From Saccharopolyspora thermophila (GTDB lineage: Bacteria > Actinomycetota > Actinomycetes > Mycobacteriales > Pseudonocardiaceae): DNA of 64,000 nucleotides. The stretch covers positions 62,001-126,000 of the forward strand of contig NZ_BMMT01000013.1 in the NCBI RefSeq assembly GCF_014646075.1, written 5' to 3'. Shown piece after piece: positions 24,716-32,162 of the stretch. The notes under the pieces are model-generated. The model saw only the letters and a program-made list of their open reading frames with translations, was not told where the DNA came from and did not search any database. Position 1 is the first letter of the stretch, and the number at the start of each line of letters is the position of its first letter. Position numbers and translations under genes: made by a program.

Positions 24716-24741
24716 GGCCGGTGGGCGGACGCCTGCCGGCC
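24716..24741. terminator. Hairpin between VWA gene and betaine-binding gene
   Basis: GGCCGG (24716-24721) and CCGGCC (24736-24741) pair with a 14-nt loop, and flanking GGCG/CGCC bases extend the stem with a bulge. It lies between convergent stop codons (24654 and 24756), so a shared terminator is likely. There is no T tract. Confidence 0.4.
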
Positions 24742-24755
24742 ACCGCCGGGTGCGG

Positions 24756-25655
24756 TCACCCACCCGCGAAGGAGTTGATCACCTCCGGGTGCGCGTCGGC
24801 CCACCTGCGCGCCGCGGCCTGCTCCTGGCCCTTCTGCGCGCTGTTGATCTCGTTCTCCAGCGAGGAAAGCTGCTCGTCGGTCAGCCGGAAATTCCTGATC
24901 ATCTCGGCGACCTCGGGGAAGTCCCGGGTGAACCCCTGGCGTCCGACGGCGTGCAGCTGCTCGGCCTGACCCATCGCGCCCTTCGGGTCCTGCAGGTCCT
25001 TGATGGGGTACCGCGCGTAGGCCCAGTGCGGGTGCCACAGCGTCACCACGATCGGCTTCTGCTCGTTGATCGCCTTCTCCAGCGACGCGAGCATCGCTGT
25101 GGTCGACGAGGTCTGCAGGGTGTACTCACCGGTGAGGCCGTAGGCCGGGATCGCGCCGTCCTTGGTGGTGCGGCTCAGCCCGGCACCCGGGTCGATGCCG
25201 GTGATCACACCGTTGAACAGGCCCGCCCGGCCCTTGAGGTCGTCGATCGAGTTGATGTCGGTCAGATATTTGGGCACGGCGATGTTCAGGGTGCCCTTGT
25301 CGTACCAGACGCCGAGGTCCTCCAGCTGGGGCCCGTACTGCTTCCAGTAGTCGCTGTGGGTCTGCGGCAGCCAGGTGTCCAGGAACAGGTCCGGGTTGCC
25401 CTGCGCGAGTCCGGCGTAGATCGGGCCGACCTCGAGTTCCGTCGCGTTGACCCGGTAGCCCCGCTGCTCCAGCAGCTCCTTGTAGAGGTAGGTGACGGCG
25501 ATGTCCTCGTCCCAGGCGATGTAGCCGATGTTGATCGCCTTGGCCTGCTGTCCGGTCTGGGGCTCGCGGCCTCCGCACCCCGCGACCACCAGCACCAGGG
25601 CGGCCAACGCGGCGAGGAGTGCGACGAGTGTTCGTGGTCTTGTGCTGGTCAACAT
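24756..25655 (-). CDS. Glycine betaine/choline-type ABC transporter binding lipoprotein
   Basis: This 299-residue OpuAC/ProX-family binding protein starts with a lipoprotein signal: the hydrophobic stretch ALLAALAALVLVVAGC puts the lipidated Cys at residue 27. The mature domain begins INIGYIAWDEDIAVTYLYKEL and contains YAGLAQGNPDLFLDTWLPQTH. Trp and Tyr residues that form the aromatic cage for quaternary amines are plentiful (WDED, WLPQ, WHPHWAYARYP). It is the last gene of a three-gene osmoprotectant import operon (ATPase, permease, binding protein), 42 bp after the permease. The exact ligand (betaine, carnitine or proline betaine) cannot be decided. Confidence 0.9.
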   Translation of the reverse strand: MLTSTRPRTLVALLAALAALVLVVAGCGGREPQTGQQAKAINIGYIAWDEDIAVTYLYKELLEQRGYRVNATELEVGPIYAGLAQGNPDLFLDTWLPQTHSDYWKQYGPQLEDLGVWYDKGTLNIAVPKYLTDINSIDDLKGRAGLFNGVITGIDPGAGLSRTTKDGAIPAYGLTGEYTLQTSSTTAMLASLEKAINEQKPIVVTLWHPHWAYARYPIKDLQDPKGAMGQAEQLHAVGRQGFTRDFPEVAEMIRNFRLTDEQLSSLENEINSAQKGQEQAAARRWADAHPEVINSFAGG

Positions 25656-25697
25656 TGCTTGCCCTGCCTTTCTGCGACGAACGGACCGCGGCCGGAC

Positions 25698-26594
25698 TCA
25701 GCGGACCCGGGCCGCCTTGCGTTCCGCCCGCGCCACCGGCGAGCGGTCGGACAACACCGCGGTGATGCGGTCCAGGTAGACCGCGAGGATCACGACCGAC
25801 AACCCGGCCTCGAAGCCCAGGCCGAGTTGGACCCGGGTGACCGCCTGGTAGATGTTGGTGCCCAGCCCCTCGGCACCGACCATGCCCGCGATGACCACCA
25901 TCGACAGCGACAGCATGATCACCTGGTTGATCCCGGCCATGATCGACGGCATGGCCAGCGGCAGCTGGATGCCGGTGAGGATGCTGCGGGCCGGCGCGCC
26001 GAACGCCTCGCCCGCCTCGACCACCTCCCGGTCCACCTGCCGGATACCCAGCTCGGTCAGCCGAACCCCCGGCGGCAGCGCGAAGATCACCGTGGCGACC
26101 ACGCCCGGCACCTCCCCGATGTTGAAGAAGAAGATGACCGGGATGAGGTAGACGAACGCGGGCATGGTCTGCATCAGGTCCAGCACCGGCCGCACCACCT
26201 GGCTCACCCGCGCGTGGCGCGCCGCCAGGACGCCCACCGGGATGCCGATGGCGATCGCGATGATGCTGGCCACCAGCACGAGCGAGAGGGTCTGCATCGC
26301 GGCGGTGAACTCCTGCATGCTCGCGATCAGCCCGAAGCCGATCAGGGTGAACACGGCGAACCTCCAGCTGCGCAGCCACAGCGCCAGCGCGGTGAACACC
26401 AGCACCATGACCAGGTCGGGCAGGAAGGTCAGCGCGTAGGTCAGCCCGTCGACCGCCGAGCGCAGCACCGTGTCGATGAAGTCGAACAGCGGTCCGACGT
26501 TGTTGTTCAGCCAGCTGACTGCGGCCGCGAACCAGTCGCCGATCGGGATGCGCGGCAGTTCGAGCTGGGTCGCGACGTGGTGGGCATCAGACAT
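25698..26594 (-). CDS. Glycine betaine-type ABC transporter permease (ProW/OpuAB-like)
   Basis: This 298-residue membrane protein has an amphipathic N-terminus (IPIGDWFAAAVSWLNNNVGPLFDFID, typical of OpuAB/ProW) and about six to seven transmembrane helices. The permease motif is EVVEAGEAFGAPARSILTGIQLP with LAMPSIMAGINQVIMLSLSM following, the EAA loop that docks on the ATPase. Its start ATG at 26594 overlaps the end of the ATPase gene by 8 bp. It acts with the lipoprotein and ATPase to import compatible solutes. Confidence 0.92.
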   Translation of the reverse strand: MSDAHHVATQLELPRIPIGDWFAAAVSWLNNNVGPLFDFIDTVLRSAVDGLTYALTFLPDLVMVLVFTALALWLRSWRFAVFTLIGFGLIASMQEFTAAMQTLSLVLVASIIAIAIGIPVGVLAARHARVSQVVRPVLDLMQTMPAFVYLIPVIFFFNIGEVPGVVATVIFALPPGVRLTELGIRQVDREVVEAGEAFGAPARSILTGIQLPLAMPSIMAGINQVIMLSLSMVVIAGMVGAEGLGTNIYQAVTRVQLGLGFEAGLSVVILAVYLDRITAVLSDRSPVARAERKAARVR

Positions 26595-27795
26595 CGGACG
26601 CCTCCTCGGTGGTGGGTGCTGCGGCCTCCCGGCTCAGCGCCTGGAACACGGCCGTCGGCGTGACCACGCCGAGCAGCCGTCGTTGCTGGTCGATCACCGG
26701 CACCGGTGCCGTCCGAGAGCTCATCCGGACGAAGAGGTCCTTCATCGGCGTGCTGCCGTCCACGGCGTCGGCGACCGGCGTCAACACCGAACGGATGTCG
26801 GCACTGCCGTCGCGGTACGCCTTTTCGGCGGCAGCGGCGCTGAGCTCGCCCAGCAGGAGCTGGTCGCCGTCGGTGACCAGCAGCAGGTCGGTGTCCAGGC
26901 GGCGCAGCTGCGTCAACGCCTCGTCCGGGCGACTCTGCGCGGAGACGGTTGGCCGGGGTTCGGCCAGGGACGCCGCGGTGAGCACCCGGCTGCGGTCGAC
27001 GTCCTGGACGAACTCGGCGACGTAGTCGTCGGCGGGTTCGTTGAGGATCTGCTCGGCGGTGCCGATCTGCACGATCCGGCCCGCCCGCATCATGGCGATC
27101 CGGTCGCCCAGCCGCATCGCCTCGTTGAGGTCGTGGGTGATGAAGATGATCGTCTTGCCCAGCTTGGCCTGCAGGCGCACCAACTGGTCCTGCATCTCCC
27201 GCTTGATCAGCGGGTCCAGGGCGCTGAACGCCTCGTCCATCAGCAGCACGTCGGTGTGCGCGGCCAGGGCGCGGGCCAGGCCCACGCGCTGGCGCATCCC
27301 GCCGGAGAGCTGCTGGGGGTAGCGCTCCTCCCAGCCCGCGAGGCCGACCATGCTCAGCGCTTCGCGGGCCTTCTCGACGATCTCGGACCGGTCGCTGCCG
27401 CGGACCTCCAGCCCGTAACCGGCATTCTCCAGAACCGTGCGGTGTGGGAACAGCGCGAAGTGCTGGAAGACCATGCTCATCGTGCGCTGGCGCATGGTGC
27501 GCAGCTGCTTGCGGGACATCCCGGTGATGTCGTCACCGTCCACGTAGACGTGCCCGGAGGTGGGCGTGAGCAGCCCGTTGAGCATCCGGATGAGCGTGGA
27601 CTTGCCGGACCCGGACAGGCCCATCACCACGAAGGTCTCGCCCTCGGCCACCTCGAATGTCGCATCCACCACCGCGGCGGTGGCCCCCGCCGCCCGGATC
27701 TCCTTCTGGCTGGCACCCGCTTGCAGGCGGCGAACCTGCTCGGTCGGCTGTGGGCCGAAGATCTTGTAGAGGTGCTCCACGCGTACCGATGTCAC
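26587..27795 (-). CDS. Glycine betaine-type ABC transporter ATPase with CBS domains (ProV/OpuAA-like)
   Basis: This 402-residue ATPase begins VRVEHLYKIFGPQPTEQVRRL, the N-terminal extension of OpuAA/ProV. It has Walker A GLSGSGKSTLIRMLNGL, the Q-loop SMVFQHFALFPHRTVLENAGYGLEV, signature LSGGMRQRVGLARALA and Walker B LLMDEAFSALDPLIK. Two C-terminal CBS repeats (about 280-390) are the known sensor of internal ionic strength in this family. GTG 27795 has GGAGG 6 nt upstream. It is the promoter-proximal gene of the operon and faces a long non-coding region. Confidence 0.93.
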   Translation of the reverse strand: MTSVRVEHLYKIFGPQPTEQVRRLQAGASQKEIRAAGATAAVVDATFEVAEGETFVVMGLSGSGKSTLIRMLNGLLTPTSGHVYVDGDDITGMSRKQLRTMRQRTMSMVFQHFALFPHRTVLENAGYGLEVRGSDRSEIVEKAREALSMVGLAGWEERYPQQLSGGMRQRVGLARALAAHTDVLLMDEAFSALDPLIKREMQDQLVRLQAKLGKTIIFITHDLNEAMRLGDRIAMMRAGRIVQIGTAEQILNEPADDYVAEFVQDVDRSRVLTAASLAEPRPTVSAQSRPDEALTQLRRLDTDLLLVTDGDQLLLGELSAAAAEKAYRDGSADIRSVLTPVADAVDGSTPMKDLFVRMSSRTAPVPVIDQQRRLLGVVTPTAVFQALSREAAAPTTEEASDV

Positions 27796-28261
27796 CGTTC
27801 GCCTCCACCTGCTCAGCCGAGCTCGGATGTGATCGCTCGGCGGCTGCGTGAATTGTCGGTTTCAGTGGATCGAATCTCTCCTGCCCGGCGATTCGTGATC
27901 GAGTCCTTTCTGTTGCGGTAATCGTGCTCGGCGCCATCCTGGTGTCCGGATTTCCGGTGGAAGATCCGGTTACGCCGGGTGTTTCCCGCACGCTGATTAT
28001 GGGCCCGTGACGTGCGGTTACCGAATCTTTTTGCAAGATGATCCCACTTCGTGTCAGATGTGGCGATACGGTCGTACGGCATGATCTGAAACGCCGGTTG
28101 TGGGCGGTTTTGTTGACCTTCTCTCCGGTGTTTGGCTCCCGGCGGTGGAGTGAATTCGTGACCGTTTTCCGAAGGGATTCGACAAGATCTCTTTCCCAGC
28201 TGTTCCCACGATGTGATACGGGCGATGGTGCCGGTGGGGGCGTCCACCGGTCCCGGACGAT
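27796..28261. other. Long non-coding intergenic region, lower GC than its surroundings
   Basis: About 465 bp separate the betaine operon from mshC. The region is visibly less GC-rich than the flanking genes and shows no gene with actinobacterial codon bias. It contains a small inverted repeat ATCTT/AAGAT at 28025-28039 and several TTT-containing stretches. It presumably holds the osmotically regulated promoter of the betaine operon; I could not identify exact -35/-10 elements or a riboswitch. Confidence 0.5.
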
Positions 28262-28267
28262 TAAGGT
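28262..28267 (+). promoter_or_regulatory. Leaderless -10 element of mshC (TAAGGT)
   Basis: TAAGGT ends 7 nt before ATG 28275. No ribosome-binding site is present between them, which supports both the start and leaderless transcription. Confidence 0.5.
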
Positions 28268-28274
28268 CGGACGC

Positions 28275-29510
28275 ATGCAACCCTGGTCATCGGTTCCCGT
28301 GCCCCAGGTGCCGGGCCAACCGCGCCCCCTGCACCTCTTCGACACCGCCGCCGGTGAGATCAGACCCACCGAACCCGGGGCCGTCGCGCGGATGTACGTC
28401 TGCGGCATCACGCCGTACGACGCCACCCACCTCGGCCACGCCGCGACGTACCTGGCGTTCGACCTGATCCACCGGGTCTGGCTGGACAACGGTCACCAGG
28501 TGCACTACGTGCAGAACGTCACCGACATCGACGACCCGCTGCTCGAGCGCGCCAACCGGGACAACGAGGACTGGATCGTGCTCGCGATGCGGGAGACCGC
28601 GCTGTTCCGCGAGGACATGGAGGCACTGCGGGTCGTGCCGCCCACGGACTTCGTCGGCGCCGTCGAGGCGATCCCGGAGATCGTCGAGGCGGTCGGCAAG
28701 CTGCTGTCCTCCGGCGCGGCCTACCGCGTCGACGACGAGCACCCCGACATCTACTTCCGGCACCAGGCCACCGGGCGCTTCGGCTACGAGTCGCACTACG
28801 ACGAGGCGACCATGCGCGCGTTGTTCGCCCAACGCGGCGGCGACCCGGACCGGGAGGGCAAGGAGCACCCGCTCGACGCCCTGCTGTGGCGGGCCGCCCG
28901 CGACGGCGAACCGTCCTGGGACTCCGAGCTGGGTGCGGGCCGGCCGGGCTGGCACCTGGAGTGCTCCGTGATCGCGCTGAACCGGCTGGGCCTGGGCTTC
29001 GACGTGCAGGGCGGTGGATCGGATTTGATCTTCCCGCACCACGAGTTCAGCGCGGCGCACGCCGAGTCGCTGACCGGCGAGCACCCGTTCGCCAAGCACT
29101 ACGTGCACGCCGGGATGATCGGATTGGACGGCGAGAAGATGTCCAAGTCCCGAGGCAACCTGGTGTTCGTCTCCCGGCTGCGGGGCGACCGGGTGGACCC
29201 GATGGCGATCCGGCTGGCGCTGCTGGACGGCCACTACCGCACCGACCGGTCGTGGACGGCCGACCTGCTGACCGGCGGCGCGGCTCGGCTCGCCCGCTGG
29301 CGGGAGGCCGTCGCGCGGGACGCGGGCCCGGCGGCGGAGCCGACCGTGCAGCGGCTTCGCGAACGGCTGTCGGACGATCTCGACACGCAGCAGGCGCTGC
29401 GGGCGGTGGACGAATGGGCCGACGCGGCGCTCGCCGGAGGCGGTGACGACCCGGCGGCCCCGACGTTGATCCGCACCGCGGTGGATGCGCTGCTGGGCGT
29501 CGAACTCTGA
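28275..29510 (+). CDS. mshC: Cysteine:1D-myo-inosityl-glucosamine ligase (mycothiol synthesis)
   Basis: This 411-residue class I aminoacyl-tRNA-synthetase paralogue activates cysteine with ATP and joins it to GlcN-Ins in mycothiol synthesis. [20 protein letters not shown] holds the zinc-binding Cys43 and the HIGH-type HLGH at residues 52-55. GWHLECS supplies further zinc ligands, and the KMSKS loop is [10 protein letters not shown] near residue 288. The first residues ([14 protein letters not shown]) and the length match MshC rather than CysS: the anticodon-binding domain is short. ATG 28275 is preceded by a leaderless-type -10. In other actinobacteria mshC is next to the SCO1664/DUF3090 genes; here they are separated by about 10 kb. 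Confidence 0.95.
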   Translation: MQPWSSVPVPQVPGQPRPLHLFDTAAGEIRPTEPGAVARMYVCGITPYDATHLGHAATYLAFDLIHRVWLDNGHQVHYVQNVTDIDDPLLERANRDNEDWIVLAMRETALFREDMEALRVVPPTDFVGAVEAIPEIVEAVGKLLSSGAAYRVDDEHPDIYFRHQATGRFGYESHYDEATMRALFAQRGGDPDREGKEHPLDALLWRAARDGEPSWDSELGAGRPGWHLECSVIALNRLGLGFDVQGGGSDLIFPHHEFSAAHAESLTGEHPFAKHYVHAGMIGLDGEKMSKSRGNLVFVSRLRGDRVDPMAIRLALLDGHYRTDRSWTADLLTGGAARLARWREAVARDAGPAAEPTVQRLRERLSDDLDTQQALRAVDEWADAALAGGGDDPAAPTLIRTAVDALLGVEL

Positions 29511-29520
29511 ACCGAACCAG

Positions 29521-29546
29521 ATCGGGATGGTCCGGGCCATCCCGAT
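29521..29546 (+). terminator. Terminator hairpin after mshC
   Basis: ATCGGGATGG (29521-29530) and CCATCCCGAT (29537-29546) form a perfect 10-bp stem with a 6-nt loop, 10 nt downstream of the mshC stop codon. Confidence 0.7.
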
Positions 29547-29574
29547 CACTCCTCCCACGTCACTCGATCACCTG

Positions 29575-29613
29575 GGGAAATTCCGGGAAAACACGCGGGA
29601 AAACCTGGGAAAA
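29575..29613. repeat. Four phased GGGAAA repeats upstream of the flavin monooxygenase gene
   Basis: GGGAAA begins at 29575, 29585, 29597 and 29607, that is at intervals of 10, 12 and 10 bp, so all copies lie on about the same face of the helix. The block is between the mshC terminator and the monooxygenase gene (start 29781). Phased A-tracts bend DNA, and repeated identical units can also be regulator sites. There is no gene in the 270-bp gap. Confidence 0.55.
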
Positions 29614-29780
29614 GTTGCCCTCGTGAACGCTGTCCGGTCGGATCGGTGGTCTTCCGCGATCGCGTTTGGTTTGGTTTGATTCGCCCCGACTACCGGGAGA
29701 GATCGGTCGTAAGCGCAGCGCAATGCGGCGCCGATCGGTCGCGTCCTGGGTCGGGGACCGGATCGAAAGGTGGTCGGGGA

Positions 29781-31013
29781 ATGCGGAAGGTCCTGATCGT
29801 CGGCGCGGGGCAGTCCGGACTGCAGTTGGCGTTCGGCCTCCAGGAGCGCGGGTACGACGTGACGATGATCTCGGCGCGCAAGCCGGAGGACGTCCGCAAC
29901 GGTCGGATCATGTCCACCCAGTGCCTGTTCGGCACGGCCCGGCGGCACGAGCGCCGCCACGGCCTGAACCTGTGGGACGGCGAGGCCCCGGACATCCGCG
30001 GTCTGCGGTTCGGGCTCGCCGGTCCCGGCGGCAAGCAGGAGCTGACCTGGTTGGGAGAGCTCCGGGCGCCCGCCCAGTCGGTGGACCAGCGGGTGAAGAT
30101 GGCGCGCTGGCTGGAGCTGTTCACCGAACGCGGTGGCGAGGTCGACTACCGCCGCATCGGCGTGGCCGAGCTGGATGCCGCCAGCCGCGGTTATGACCTG
30201 GTCGTGGTCGCGACCGGTGCCGGTGAGCTCGGGACGATCTTCGAACGCGACGACCGGCGCTGCGAGTTCACCGAACCGCAACGCGTGCTCGCGGTGTCGT
30301 ACGTGCGTGGTGCCCAACCGTCGGAACCGGACGGCGACACCGTGGTGCGTTTCACCGCCATCCCGGGCGTGGGCGAACTGTTCGTGATCCCCGGCTACAC
30401 CGTCGACGGCCCCTGCGACATCCCGTTCTTCGAAGGCGTGCCCGGCGGTCCGCTGGACTGCTGGGCCGACCGGCCCGGGCCCAGGGAGCACTGGCACCGG
30501 ATGCGGGAGCTGATGCGCCGGTACGTGCCGTGGGAGTACGAGCGCTTCACCGACGCCGAGCTCACCGACGATCTGGCCACCCTGTCCGGGGCGGTGACCC
30601 CGGTGGTCCGCAAGCCGGTCGCGCAGCTGCCCTCCGGGACACCGGTGCTGGGCATGGGCGACGTGGTGGTCACCAACGATCCGGTCACCGGGCAGGGGGC
30701 CAACAGCGCCAGCAAGTGCGCGGAGTCCTACCTGGACAGCATCGTGCGGCGCGGCGAGGAGCCGTTCGACCCGGAGTGGATGCAGCAAACGTTCGACGGC
30801 TTCTGGGACTACGCGCGGCACGTGTCGGTGTGGACCAACGCGTTCGTGCGGCCCGCACCGCCGCACGTGTCGGCGCTTCTCGCCGCGGCGACCGAGGTCC
30901 CGGCCATCCGCGACCGCTTCGCCAACGGGTTCGACGATCCGGCGGACTTCGGCACGTGGTTCCTCGACCCGCAGGGGGCCGCCGAGTACCTGGGGACGGT
31001 CGGGGTGGGGTGA
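29781..31013 (+). CDS. Styrene monooxygenase/indole oxygenase-like FAD protein (StyA-like)
   Basis: This 410-residue flavoprotein begins KVLIVGAGQSGLQLAFGLQERG, an ADP-binding Rossmann motif, continues with VTMISARKPEDVRNGRIMSTQ, and has LPSGTPVLGMGDVVVTNDPVTGQGANSASKC near the C-terminal third. These are features of the StyA/IndA group of two-component group E flavin monooxygenases. The family epoxidises styrene or oxidises indole using FADH2 supplied by a separate reductase (StyB). No reductase gene is nearby, so it must share one encoded elsewhere. ATG 29781 has an AAAGGTGG/GGGGA region upstream. The physiological substrate is unknown. Confidence 0.82.
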   Translation: MRKVLIVGAGQSGLQLAFGLQERGYDVTMISARKPEDVRNGRIMSTQCLFGTARRHERRHGLNLWDGEAPDIRGLRFGLAGPGGKQELTWLGELRAPAQSVDQRVKMARWLELFTERGGEVDYRRIGVAELDAASRGYDLVVVATGAGELGTIFERDDRRCEFTEPQRVLAVSYVRGAQPSEPDGDTVVRFTAIPGVGELFVIPGYTVDGPCDIPFFEGVPGGPLDCWADRPGPREHWHRMRELMRRYVPWEYERFTDAELTDDLATLSGAVTPVVRKPVAQLPSGTPVLGMGDVVVTNDPVTGQGANSASKCAESYLDSIVRRGEEPFDPEWMQQTFDGFWDYARHVSVWTNAFVRPAPPHVSALLAAATEVPAIRDRFANGFDDPADFGTWFLDPQGAAEYLGTVGVG

Positions 31014-31058
31014 GACGCCGCATGGGCGTGGCATGGTGGCTCCGATCCGCAGGGACGC

Positions 31059-31102
31059 AAAAAATGGACTGGACCGCTCTGCGGGAGCAGGGTCCAGTCC
31101 AT
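31059..31102 (-). terminator. Rho-independent terminator of the PAC2 gene
   Basis: On the minus strand ATGGACTGGACC and GGTCCAGTCCAT (31064-31075 and 31091-31102) make a perfect 12-bp stem, with a further GCTC/GAGC pairing in the loop. It is followed by a T6 run (A6 at 31059-31064 on the plus strand). This is the clearest intrinsic terminator in the window and also closes the gap behind the plus-strand monooxygenase gene. Confidence 0.85.
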
Positions 31103-31122
31103 GAGCCGCCAGCCGCTACGCC

Positions 31123-32028
31123 TCAGCCCTTGCCGGGACCCAGCGGACCCTTGCCGCCCGGCCCGCGGCGACGCAGGTAGCGCTCGAACTCCGCGGCGAT
31201 GGCGTCACCGCTGGTCTCGGTCAGCTTGACCTCGGCGTCCCCGCGCTCCTCCAGCGCGCGGACGTAGTTGCGGACATCCTCGTCCTCCTCGGCCATCTCG
31301 CTGACCGTCTGCTCCCACTCCTCGGCCTGCTCGGGCAGGTTGCCCAGCGGTACCTCGACGTCCAGCGCCTCCTCCACCCGGTGCAGCAGCGCCAGGGTCG
31401 CCTTCGGCGACGGCGGCTGGGACACGTAGTGCGGCACCGCCGCCCAGAAGGAGATGGCCGGGATGCCGGCCTGCACACAGGCGTCCTGGAAGACGCCGAC
31501 GATCCCGGTCGGTCCCTCGTAGCGCGAGCGCTCCAGGCCGTAGCGGGCCGCCGAGGCGGTGTCGTAGGCCGCTCCGCTCACCGGCACCGGCCGGGTGTGC
31601 GGCGCGTCCGCCAGCAGGGCCCCGAGCGTGACCACGGTGCGGGCCCCGAGCCGCTCGATCTGCCCGACGAGTTCGGCGCAGAACGACCGCCACCGCATGT
31701 TCGGCTCGATGCCGTGCACCAGGACCACGTCGTGCGGGCAGCCCGGCGGGCGGCACACCGTCAGCCGGGTCGTCGGCCAGGTGACCTTGCGGGTGATGCC
31801 GTCGACCAGCTTGACCGTCGGTCGGGTGACCTGGAAGTCGTAGTAGGGGTCGGGGTCGATCTCGCTCAGCGGCGTCGCGTCCCAGATGAGCTGCAGGTGC
31901 TCGATCGCGGAGCTGGCGGCGTCGCCTGCATCGTTCCAGCCCTCGAAGGCTTGGATTACGATCGGGTCGGTCAGTTCGGGCAGTTCGGCGCGCGGTTGTC
32001 CGGTGGTGTGTGCGTCGCGATCGGTCAC
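31123..32028 (-). CDS. PAC2 family protein (Rv2125-like)
   Basis: This 301-residue protein belongs to the PAC2 (proteasome assembly chaperone-like) family common in actinobacteria and archaea. It shows DPIVIQAFEGWNDAGDAASSA at the N-terminus and later segments HDVVLVHGIEPNMRWRSFCAEL, RTVVTLGALLADAPHTRPVP and ISFWAAVPHYVSQPPSPKATL. The C-terminal tail is acidic, then Gly/Lys-rich. The eukaryotic PAC2 partner helps proteasome assembly. A bacterial role with the PrcBA core encoded 20 kb away is suggestive but not established. GTG 32028 is preceded by a leaderless -10. It begins the block syntenic with M. tuberculosis Rv2125 to Rv2091c. Confidence 0.88.
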   Translation of the reverse strand: MTDRDAHTTGQPRAELPELTDPIVIQAFEGWNDAGDAASSAIEHLQLIWDATPLSEIDPDPYYDFQVTRPTVKLVDGITRKVTWPTTRLTVCRPPGCPHDVVLVHGIEPNMRWRSFCAELVGQIERLGARTVVTLGALLADAPHTRPVPVSGAAYDTASAARYGLERSRYEGPTGIVGVFQDACVQAGIPAISFWAAVPHYVSQPPSPKATLALLHRVEEALDVEVPLGNLPEQAEEWEQTVSEMAEEDEDVRNYVRALEERGDAEVKLTETSGDAIAAEFERYLRRRGPGGKGPLGPGKG

Positions 32029-32034
32029 TACGCA

Positions 32035-32040
32035 AGCCTA
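32035..32040 (-). promoter_or_regulatory. Leaderless -10 element of the PAC2 gene (TAGGCT)
   Basis: TAGGCT on the minus strand ends 6 nt before GTG 32028; no ribosome-binding site is present. Confidence 0.5.
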
Positions 32041-32162
32041 CGACGCCACGTCGACGCGGGTGCGGCACATCCGGGCCCCGGCCCGGGCGGGGTCTGCTGT
32101 GGACAGTTCGGTCCGCCGTGCTCAGCGGGTGCCCGCGCCGCGCCGGGCGGGTTTAATTCCCG

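Noticed and set aside
27813..28489. Minus-strand frames in the gap before mshC
   Set aside because: The predicted proteins have no recognisable domain, no ribosome-binding site and a composition unlike neighbouring genes; the region is better read as regulatory.
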